This document shows positions 1-4,657 of a stretch of DNA of 5,006 bases, in pieces. Below the pieces are notes generated by a model that was not told the origin of the DNA, searched no databases, and worked only from the letters and a program-made list of their open reading frames with translations. A program made the position numbers and the translations under genes. This stretch comes from a bacterium (lineage in GTDB: Bacteria > Atribacterota > JS1 > SB-45 > 34-128), in NCBI GenBank assembly GCA_018903015.1, contig JAHIPR010000312.1, positions 1 through 5,006 on the forward strand. Reading direction: 5' to 3'. Each line of letters begins with the position of its first letter. The first letter of the stretch is position 1.

Positions 1-2306
1 CTTTTGTACATCTGGTAAGATTTCATTACTTTTTTTATATGCTCTCTGGTCTCAGAATAGGGAATATTTTCCACAAAATTATCCAGGTCAGATCTATCAT
101 ATTGCTTTAACCATTTACTGGTTGTGCCTGGGCCGGCATTATAACCCGAAATTATCAGGATAAGGTCATTTGAAAATCTTTCTTTTAGGTAACCGATATA
201 CCAGCAACCCAAATCAATATTAATCTCGGGGTCAAAGAGCATTTCATCATTGAAATCTTCAAAATTTAACTTTTGGGCAATCCATTCTCCGGTAGAAAAG
301 ATTATCTGCATCAATCCTCGAGCTCCAGCCACAGATTCATTCCAAGCATTAAATCGACTCTCCTCTCTTATCATAGCCAGGGCGAGTAAGGGGTCTATCT
401 TATATTTTAAGGCGTATTCCCTAATCATATCTTCAAAATAAGCCGGGTAAAGGTGTTCCCATAATTCAAGGGGTAATTCCTCCAAAGGGTAATTATCCTG
501 CAAATAATTAAAGATTATCTCCGAATAATTTAAAGAACTGTAATAATCCTTATTCTTCTGATAAAGGTCACTTAATCTAAATAATAAAAAGATATTTCCA
601 GGGTTATAATTTAATGCCCCTTTTAATTCAATTATCGCTTCTTTATAAAAACTAACCTCTCCAAATAATTCTGCTTTAAGCAGAAATAATTGGCCTTTTT
701 CATTTATTTTATCATATTTATCTAAAAATCCCTCTAAATTTGTAAAATCATTTTCTTTAGAAATAGAAACAACGGGCAAAAGCCAACGGTAATTAACATC
801 TTCTCTCTGTTCGATAATTCTCTCTGCATAATAACTTAAAGGGTAATCCTTAAGGAGTTTTTCATAGATAGAGTTTGCCTCATCTTCTAATCCCATCTTT
901 TGCAGGGTTTTTCCTCTCCAGTACAGGGCATCATCTCCCAATCTACTCTTTGAAAATCTCTCCGATAGTGCTCGATAGGACTCTAATGCTTCCGGGTCCT
1001 TGTTGTTCTTGGTATAATACCGACCTAAATTCCACCAAGTAGTCATTGCCTGATCACTGTTAGGGTAGCGGTCTATTAATTGTCTCCATTGAGAAATTCC
1101 TTTTTCTGGTTCTCCTAATTGAAAATAACATTCTGCCATACGGAGATAAGACTCTCGAGCATAATAGGTTTCAGGATATTGTCCTATAATTTTTTCATAC
1201 TTATCTATTGCCAAATAACGCTCTCCTAAAGCACTCAGGGAATTGCCCCCAAAATAATTTGCTTTAATAGTAATTTCGCTGGGAGGAAATTTTGCTATAA
1301 TCTCTTCACACTGATTAACAGCTTCCTTATATTCCTTTTTGTAATATAAAGCCCTTGCCCTCTTATAATAAATTTCCGCAATATCAACGGCTTTTGGAAA
1401 AGTTTTAATAACTTCCTTATATAAATCTTCAGCCAGATTATATTGGCGATATTTAAACAAAACATCTGCACATTTTACTATTATATGGTAAGGGACCTCA
1501 ATCTCTTTTAAATCTTCTTGAATCTTATCAAAATATCTAATTAACAACTCTTCCGGTTCTGAATTCCTTTTAAGTCTATAACCTTCACCCAATATCTCAT
1601 ATAAACAGTTAAGAGAATCAATATATTTTTTTTCTTGCCAGTATATCTCGGAAAGCTCAAGTAAAACATTTGCTTTAAGCTGGTCATCCTGTGAATCTGT
1701 TAAGATATTTTTATAATAAATTAGAGCAGAATTTATATCTTTTAATTCACGATAATTCTGAGCTATCTGGTAGTTTGCCTCTGGAATAATTAGACTTTGA
1801 GGGAAATTCTCTATTATTCGTTTATAAGCAGCTATAGATTCGCGATTTTCACCTTTAAATCTATAGGTTTCAGCCAGAAAAAAGAGGGAATAATCAGTCA
1901 AAATAGGGTCATCTATTACTAAGTTTTTATAAACTTCTATCGCTCTATCCCAATTTTCCATCTTTCTATAACAATCCCCCAATATGAGTTGGGATTTAAT
2001 ATAAAAAGGTAAATTTAGGGTGGAATATTTTACCTTTAGCAATTCGGAAATGGCTTGTTGGTACTTACTCTGTTGGTATAATTCTAAACCTGCTTTATAG
2101 TTTTCTATGTCTTCTTTTAGTTTAATATTTGAAGGTTGTCCTTCTACTACTTTGGAAAGCTCTAATATCTTCAGTTGTTGAGCCTCAAGTTCAGTCAACA
2201 CATTATTGTCAGCCAAAGCAATATCTGCTCCGAATAAGCTGATAGTTGAAATTATTATCAAAAAAAATATCATTGCAGTTTTCATTTTATCCATTCTTAT
2301 TTTCAT
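1..2306 (-). CDS. slt: Slt70-like soluble lytic murein transglycosylase, TPR-rich, C-terminus cut by window edge
   Basis: Cleaves the peptidoglycan glycan strand between MurNAc and GlcNAc, forming 1,6-anhydroMurNAc, in the periplasm. The frame is open for 768 codons from the ATG at 2306 to the left edge. Residues 1-32 are an export signal: basic start, hydrophobic stretch at about 11-27, and an ALA/D cleavage site after residue 32. Residues about 50-600 are helical TPR-type repeats with recurring motifs such as AIEVYKNL, SIAAYKRIIENFPQS and EAVNQCEEIIAKFP. The SLT catalytic domain follows: MIREESRFN with the catalytic Glu at residue 649 (the second E, before S), GARGLMQI, and GYNAGPG near 721-727. 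It ends inside the usual C-terminal helix, so few residues should be missing. It is longer than E. coli Slt70 (about 645 aa) because of extra TPR units. AAGGAT lies 11 nt before the chosen start; in-frame ATGs at 2294, 2285 and 2273 are alternatives. A type A REP ends 24 nt upstream. Family assignment is firm; the exact paralogue is not. Confidence 0.93.
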   Translation of the reverse strand, partial: MKIRMDKMKTAMIFFLIIISTISLFGADIALADNNVLTELEAQQLKILELSKVVEGQPSNIKLKEDIENYKAGLELYQQSKYQQAISELLKVKYSTLNLPFYIKSQLILGDCYRKMENWDRAIEVYKNLVIDDPILTDYSLFFLAETYRFKGENRESIAAYKRIIENFPQSLIIPEANYQIAQNYRELKDINSALIYYKNILTDSQDDQLKANVLLELSEIYWQEKKYIDSLNCLYEILGEGYRLKRNSEPEELLIRYFDKIQEDLKEIEVPYHIIVKCADVLFKYRQYNLAEDLYKEVIKTFPKAVDIAEIYYKRARALYYKKEYKEAVNQCEEIIAKFPPSEITIKANYFGGNSLSALGERYLAIDKYEKIIGQYPETYYARESYLRMAECYFQLGEPEKGISQWRQLIDRYPNSDQAMTTWWNLGRYYTKNNKDPEALESYRALSERFSKSRLGDDALYWRGKTLQKMGLEDEANSIYEKLLKDYPLSYYAERIIEQREDVNYRWLLPVVSISKENDFTNLEGFLDKYDKINEKGQLFLLKAELFGEVSFYKEAIIELKGALNYNPGNIFLLFRLSDLYQKNKDYYSSLNYSEIIFNYLQDNYPLEELPLELWEHLYPAYFEDMIREYALKYKIDPLLALAMIREESRFNAWNESVAGARGLMQIIFSTGEWIAQKLNFEDFNDEMLFDPEINIDLGCWYIGYLKERFSNDLILIISGYNAGPGTTSKWLKQYDRSDLDNFVENIPYSETREHIKKVMKSYQMYK

Positions 2307-2317
2307 TTTAATCTTTA

Positions 2318-2322
2318 TCCTT
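2318..2322 (-). promoter_or_regulatory. Ribosome binding site of the lytic transglycosylase gene
   Basis: The minus strand reads AAGGAT, with its AAGGA core 11 nt before the ATG at 2306. This favours the most upstream of four in-frame ATGs as the start. It lies only 7 nt beyond the REP hairpin at 2330, so a folded REP in the leader would sit just upstream of the ribosome landing site. Confidence 0.5.
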
Positions 2323-2329
2323 GGTAATT

Positions 2330-2353
2330 CAGCACGGCACGCCGTGCTGCTAC
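2330..2353 (-). repeat. REP element, type A1
   Basis: On the minus strand this is GTAG followed by stem arm CAGCACGGC, centre GT, arm GCCGTGCTG: a perfect 9-bp hairpin. It is the left end of the first composite A-B unit and lies in the leader of the lytic transglycosylase gene. Confidence 0.93.
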
Positions 2354-2392
2354 AAATATTTATAAAAGGATTTAATATAACTTTTTTGTCCC

Positions 2393-2416
2393 GTAGGGAC
2401 ACGGCGTGCCGTGTCC
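2393..2416 (+). repeat. REP element, type B
   Basis: GTAG on the plus strand is followed by stem arm GGACACGGC, centre GT, arm GCCGTGTCC (perfect 9 bp). The preceding TGTCC (2387-2391) can also pair with GGACA (2397-2401), giving an alternative small hairpin around the GTAG. Confidence 0.92.
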
Positions 2417-2438
2417 TCTTTATTTAATACATCTCGTT

Positions 2439-2462
2439 CAGCACGGCACGCCGTGCTGCTAC
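2439..2462 (-). repeat. REP element, type A1, overlapping the RAYT stop codon
   Basis: The minus strand reads GTAG, then CAGCACGGC, GT, GCCGTGCTG; the stem is identical to that of the element at 2330. The TAG of its GTAG (2461-2459) is the stop codon of the RAYT gene, so the hairpin begins at the base after the stop. Confidence 0.93.
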
Positions 2463-3040
2463 GATTTATGTAAAATCCTTCCAAAATTTCTCTTCCTTTT
2501 TATCTGGTTTTCCTTTTGGATTATCTCTATCATATTCCCACTTCTTAAAGGATTATTTTGAAAATATTCTCGAATTGTATTTAATTCATCTTCACTTCTT
2601 ATGGTATGTTCATAATAATTATACTGCCAGACAATTATCTTGTGAGGATAAGACAAAAGATTAATTTGTCGGGTAACTGCAGATTTAAATGAACGAATAA
2701 TACTTGGGACTGAACCAGAAATCGGTTTTCCAAATGATTCTTGTGTAAGGACACGGCGAGCCGTATCCTTTTGATTATCAATATCCTCTAATATTATAAC
2801 ACCATGAAAGTGATTAGGCATAATAATATATTCATCTAATTTTACATTTTTACGTAACTGTGTGGTTTTTAACCATTCGTCTTTAACTATAGCTCCGAAT
2901 TTATTCAAGAATATTTCACTGTCAATTAAATTTCCTAAAATAAATCTTCTTTGACAAGAACATATAGTAATAAAATATGCACCGGGAGAAGAATAATTAT
3001 AATTTCTTAATCTTAGAGAACCGTAATGATATTTGATAAT
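2459..3040 (-). CDS. rayT: REP-associated tyrosine transposase (RAYT, Y1/HUH family), non-canonical start
   Basis: Probable single-strand DNA transposase of the IS200/IS605-related Y1 family, whose RAYT branch acts on REP hairpins. From an ATT start at 3040 it has 193 residues. Residues about 5-45 hold the usual first strand (YHYGSLRLRNY, then GAYFITICSCQRR). MPNHFHG at 74-80 carries the HUH metal-binding pair H77 and H79. VWQYNYYEH near 137-145 and REYFQNNPLR near 157-166 follow; Tyr159 is the likely catalytic nucleophile by family position. A basic tail ends at the TAG inside a REP. No ATG, GTG or TTG exists between the in-frame stop at 3062-3064 and TTG 2908, which would remove the first 44 conserved codons. 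AAGGGA lies 6 nt before ATT 3040 and 9 nt before ATC 3037, so a rare start is plausible; the alternative is a gene that has lost its start. A degenerate REP encodes DTARRV near residues 92-97. Family call firm, activity uncertain. Confidence 0.82.
   Translation of the reverse strand: MIKYHYGSLRLRNYNYSSPGAYFITICSCQRRFILGNLIDSEIFLNKFGAIVKDEWLKTTQLRKNVKLDEYIIMPNHFHGVIILEDIDNQKDTARRVLTQESFGKPISGSVPSIIRSFKSAVTRQINLLSYPHKIIVWQYNYYEHTIRSEDELNTIREYFQNNPLRSGNMIEIIQKENQIKRKRNFGRILHKS
2745..2768 (+). repeat. Degenerate REP element, type B, inside the RAYT coding sequence
   Basis: Plus strand GTAA (instead of GTAG) is followed by GGACACGGC, centre GA, and GCCGTATCC. The stem has one non-pairing position (C/A on this strand, a G-U wobble in the RAYT mRNA). 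It is antisense to the gene, is 24 nt long and so keeps frame, and is translated as KDTARRVLT between the HUH strand and the GKPISGSVPSIIRSFKSA segment. Confidence 0.8.
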
Positions 3041-3052
3041 ATTTTTTCCCTT
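3041..3052 (-). promoter_or_regulatory. Possible ribosome binding site for a non-ATG RAYT start
   Basis: AAGGGA on the minus strand (3052-3047) is followed by six A/T bases and then ATT (3040) and ATC (3037). The spacing suits initiation at either codon. Only this purine run supports the upstream start, so the call is tentative. Confidence 0.4.
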
Positions 3053-3082
3053 TTTATTAATTTAATTTGATATATATTTATA

Positions 3083-3106
3083 CAACACAGCACGCCGTGC
3101 TGCTAC
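3083..3106 (-). repeat. REP element, type A, hybrid arms
   Basis: On the minus strand: GTAG, CAGCACGGC, GT, GCTGTGTTG. The first arm is A1 and the second is A3-like. The two differences are both G-T pairs on the GTAG strand, so the hairpin still forms there. It lies just upstream of the RAYT gene, and with the element at 2439 it brackets that gene. Confidence 0.88.
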
Positions 3107-3142
3107 AGTTTATATAAATTATTTTATTTAGACACACACATT

Positions 3143-3166
3143 CAACACAGCACGCCGTGGTGCTAC
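3143..3166 (-). repeat. REP element, type A, hybrid arms
   Basis: On the minus strand: GTAG, CACCACGGC, GT, GCTGTGTTG. An A2 first arm is joined to an A3-like second arm, leaving one mismatch (C/T) and one G-T wobble. It forms the left half of composite unit 2. Confidence 0.86.
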
Positions 3167-3206
3167 AAATATTTATAAAAGAATTTTAATATAATTTTTT
3201 TGTCCT

Positions 3207-3230
3207 GTAGGGACACGGCGAGCCGTGTCC
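3207..3230 (+). repeat. REP element, type B
   Basis: Plus strand GTAG is followed by GGACACGGC, centre GA, and GCCGTGTCC (perfect 9-bp stem). TGTCC at 3201-3205 gives the same alternative pairing with GGACA as in unit 1. Confidence 0.92.
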
Positions 3231-3253
3231 ATGGAATTCAGCACATCATGATT

Positions 3254-3277
3254 TAACACAGCACGCTGTGTTGCTAC
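3254..3277 (-). repeat. REP element, type A3, overlapping the stop of the HD-GYP remnant
   Basis: On the minus strand: GTAG, CAACACAGC, GT, GCTGTGTTA. Eight of nine pairs form; only the outermost is lost. The TAG at 3276-3274 is the stop codon of the upstream remnant reading frame. Confidence 0.88.
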
Positions 3278-3513
3278 GATTCAAATTTAAATCCTTTTTC
3301 CTTAAAAAGCTTAAGGCAGATGTCTACTACCATCGGGTCATAGAGGATACCTCTATTCTGAGAGATTTCCTCCAAGGCTTTATCTATGCCCAATGCCGGT
3401 CGATAAGGACGGAAGGAAGACATTGCATCTACTACATCAGCTACTGCTAATTCAGCATCAGCAGGATTATCTTCCAGAATCAGAAGATGTAAGGTCTCTT
3501 TCTTTATCTTCAT
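3274..3513 (-). pseudogene. Remnant of a receiver/HD-GYP response regulator with a large internal deletion
   Basis: The 79 codons join two pieces in frame. Residues 1-22 look like the first strand of a receiver domain (LHLLILEDNPADAEL, with acidic pair E14 D15). Residues from about 23 are the C-terminal third of an HD-GYP domain (VADVVDAMSSFRPYRPALG onward). From residue 24 it shares 39 of 54 aligned residues with the HD-GYP protein at 3587-4297. The phosphoacceptor Asp, the rest of the receiver domain, and the HD, HHE and GYP motifs are all absent; roughly 290 residues are missing by comparison with ordinary REC-HD-GYP proteins. GCTGATG occurs twice around the junction, consistent with a microhomology deletion. 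AAGGAGGT 5 nt before the ATG is an excellent ribosome site, so the fragment may still be translated. It ends in GFKFES and a TAG supplied by a REP, whereas the paralogue ends GFKF. No c-di-GMP hydrolysis is expected. A functional micro-protein is possible but unsupported. Confidence 0.82.
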
Positions 3514-3518
3514 CTTTT

Positions 3519-3540
3519 ACCTCCTTATTGCATCCTCCTA
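3519..3540 (-). promoter_or_regulatory. Strong ribosome site of the remnant gene, overlapped by a two-codon mini-ORF
   Basis: AAGGAGGT (3526-3519) lies 5 nt before ATG 3513. Just upstream a second GGAGG runs directly into ATG CAA TAA (3533-3525), whose stop overlaps the first site. The TAA-overlapping-SD layout resembles the end of a former upstream operon partner, but the preceding sequence encodes nothing I recognise. Confidence 0.55.
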
Positions 3541-3560
3541 TTAAAAGGCAAGTCTTTACT

Positions 3561-3584
3561 CACCACGGCACGCCGTGGTGCTAC
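3561..3584 (-). repeat. REP element, type A2
   Basis: On the minus strand: GTAG, CACCACGGC, GT, GCCGTGGTG (perfect 9 bp). Its GTAG begins 2 nt past the TAA of the HD-GYP gene. The element and its flanks (TACTC on the plus-strand left, A on the right) match the copy at 4658-4681. Confidence 0.93.
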
Positions 3585-3586
3585 AC

Positions 3587-4297
3587 TTAAAATTTAAAGC
3601 CCTTTTCTTTGAAGAGTTTAACACAGGTATCCACTACTCCCGGGTCAAAAAGAATATTTTTATTCTCGACAATTTCAGCCAAAGCTTCATCAATACTAAG
3701 AGCAGGTCGGTAAGATCGATAAGAAGACATTGCCTCAACCACATTTGCTACCCCTAATATCTTTGCCTCTATACAAATTTCATCAACTTTTAATCCTCTC
3801 GGATAACCTGAACCATCTATCTTTTCCTGGTGTTGAAAGACAATTTCAGCAATAGGCCAGGGAAAATCTACTTTTTTTAATAGATCATAACTTATTTTGG
3901 GATGATTTTTAAGTAAATTAAATTCTACTTCAATTAATTTACCAGGCTTACGTACAATTTCAGTGGGCAAATTAACCTTTCCGATATCATGAACTAAGGA
4001 AGCAATCTTGATTCCCTCAATCTTATCCTGAGGAAGCTTCATCTCCTGGGCTATGGCAGTTGCAAGTTTAGAGACTCTTTGTTGATGCCCAATGGAGTAG
4101 GGATCTCTTAATTCAACAACTTTGGTAATAATATCGGCAGTATCTTCTATAATTTTTTGTAATTTTATATCAGTTTGCTTAAGTTTTTTATCCACCTGGT
4201 TATACTTAAGTTTTACTTCTTCTAAGCCGGCTACTTTTTCGCGTATTTTTTGTAATTCTTTAATAAGTTGGTCTTTTGCCTTATCCTCGTCTTTCAT
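3587..4297 (-). CDS. HD-GYP domain protein with N-terminal coiled coil, altered metal-site residues
   Basis: A 236-residue cytosolic protein of the HD-GYP family, which as a class hydrolyses cyclic di-GMP. Residues 1-50 are charged and heptad-like, probably a short coiled coil; there is no receiver or membrane segment, so this is a stand-alone output module or lost its sensor part. HD-GYP follows: ELRDPYSIGHQQRV (62-75), HDIGK (103-107), NHP (131-133), HQE at 156-158 where HHE is usual, DGSGYP (161-166), and VANVVEAM (183-190) where VADxxDAM is usual. The second His of HHE and the later Asp are metal ligands in studied HD-GYP enzymes, so Q157 and N185 raise the possibility of weak or no catalysis with retained binding or signalling. 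GGAGG lies 13 nt before the ATG. It is the upstream neighbour and paralogue of the remnant at 3274-3513, suggesting tandem duplication. A REP begins 2 nt after its stop. Confidence 0.9.
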   Translation of the reverse strand: MKDEDKAKDQLIKELQKIREKVAGLEEVKLKYNQVDKKLKQTDIKLQKIIEDTADIITKVVELRDPYSIGHQQRVSKLATAIAQEMKLPQDKIEGIKIASLVHDIGKVNLPTEIVRKPGKLIEVEFNLLKNHPKISYDLLKKVDFPWPIAEIVFQHQEKIDGSGYPRGLKVDEICIEAKILGVANVVEAMSSYRSYRPALSIDEALAEIVENKNILFDPGVVDTCVKLFKEKGFKF

Positions 4298-4401
4298 TTT
4301 TAAAATTACACCTCCGGGAAAATCGATATTTATTAATTTTTATACAGATATTTAAAAACATGATTTTTATAATGTGAGTATTGCTCAAGTATTTGTCCTT
4401 T

Positions 4402-4429
4402 ATTACATTAGTATTCTACATTACTTCAA
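4402..4429 (-). promoter_or_regulatory. Possible sigma-70-type promoter for the HD-GYP gene
   Basis: The minus strand has TTGAAG (4429-4424), 16 nt, then TGTAAT (4407-4402), about 104 nt before the HD-GYP start. The match to TTGACA/TATAAT is 4 of 6 and 5 of 6. In DNA this AT-rich such matches arise easily, so support is weak; position upstream of the gene and downstream of the REP cluster is the main argument. Confidence 0.25.
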
Positions 4430-4504
4430 AAAATCCTCTTTTTTATGTTTAATTTTTGTAGATTATTTATATGTGTTCACGCTTTATCTTAAATCAAGCA
4501 CATT

Positions 4505-4528
4505 CAGCACGGCACGCCGTGCTGCTAC
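4505..4528 (-). repeat. REP element, type A1
   Basis: On the minus strand: GTAG, CAGCACGGC, GT, GCCGTGCTG, a perfect stem identical to the copies at 2330 and 2439. It lies alone in the dacB to HD-GYP spacer, not at a gene end. Confidence 0.93.
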
Positions 4529-4566
4529 AATTTATAAAACATATAAACTTATTTTTGCCTTTCACA

Positions 4567-4578
4567 CCGTGCTGCTAT
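4567..4578 (-). repeat. Half REP element, type A1 (one arm lost)
   Basis: Plus-strand CCGTGCTGCTAT corresponds to one arm plus the tetranucleotide, the latter changed from CTAC to CTAT. The other arm is gone, so no hairpin can form. Its identity is secure because the following linker and B element continue exactly as in composite units 1 and 2. Confidence 0.75.
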
Positions 4579-4617
4579 AAATATTCATAAAAGAATTTCA
4601 ATATAATTTTTTATCCT

Positions 4618-4641
4618 GTAGGGACACGGCGAGCCGTGTCC
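4618..4641 (+). repeat. REP element, type B
   Basis: Plus strand GTAG, GGACACGGC, GA, GCCGTGTCC: a perfect stem identical to the element at 3207. It is followed by TCTTTTT on the plus strand, which resembles a terminator tail, but no plus-strand gene precedes it. Confidence 0.92.
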
Positions 4642-4657
4642 TCTTTTTCAGCATACT

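Larger units (their letters stand above)
2330..2416. repeat. BIME-like composite unit 1 (A-REP, linker, B-REP)
   Basis: This 87-bp unit has a minus-oriented A element, a 39-nt AT-rich linker (2354-2392) and a plus-oriented B element. The linker matches those of the units at 3143-3230 and 4567-4641 almost base for base, including AAATATTTATAAAAG, ATATAA and a T-run ending in TGTCC. The copies therefore share origin as a composite rather than as independent REPs. Confidence 0.85.
3143..3230. repeat. BIME-like composite unit 2 (A-REP, linker, B-REP)
   Basis: This 88-bp unit has a 40-nt linker (3167-3206) that differs from unit 1 by a few substitutions and one extra T. The A element is a hybrid while the B element is perfect. 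Confidence 0.85.
4567..4641. repeat. BIME-like composite unit 3, left end truncated
   Basis: A half A element, a 39-nt linker (4579-4617) and a perfect B element. The linker matches unit 2 except for a few substitutions (for example TTCATAAAAG for TTTATAAAAG, and ATCC for GTCC). Loss of one A arm suggests that decay of the A side leaves the B side intact. Confidence 0.8.

Noticed and set aside
250..441. Short plus-strand frames antisense to the genes (also at 3268, 3393, 3575 and 4122)
   Set aside because: All lie opposite well-supported minus-strand coding sequence and have no independent family features or ribosome sites.
2206..2427. Plus-strand reading frame of 73 codons
   Set aside because: It overlaps the signal-peptide end of the transglycosylase and runs through two REP hairpins. 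The product resembles no family, and the frame is a by-product of antisense and repeat sequence.
2459..2908. RAYT starting at TTG 2908 as a 149-residue protein
   Set aside because: This start drops the first conserved strand of the Y1 fold, which is encoded in the same uninterrupted frame upstream, and no good ribosome site precedes the TTG.
3239..3250. Fragment CAGCACATCATG before the REP at 3254, possibly a decayed REP arm
   Set aside because: Only six bases match an A1 arm and there is no partner arm or tetranucleotide, so chance cannot be excluded.
2330..3277. CRISPR array
   Set aside because: The palindromes recur but at irregular spacing and in both orientations. The sequences between them are either the same linker or a gene, not unique spacers of uniform length.
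4424..4447. A-run, TCCTC, T-run inverted repeat in the HD-GYP leader
   Set aside because: The stem is A/T only, six pairs, in a very AT-rich spacer; it is too weak to call a terminator or regulatory hairpin.
4374..4580. Plus-strand reading frame of 68 codons in the dacB to HD-GYP spacer
   Set aside because: AT-rich, no credible ribosome site, and it ends through REP sequence. It is most likely chance.
4618..4650. Rho-independent terminator (GC hairpin followed by TCTTTTT on the plus strand; also at 2397-2425)
   Set aside because: The T-rich tail is on the plus strand, where no gene precedes it. On the gene strand the REP hairpins lack a T-tract, so termination is not supported.
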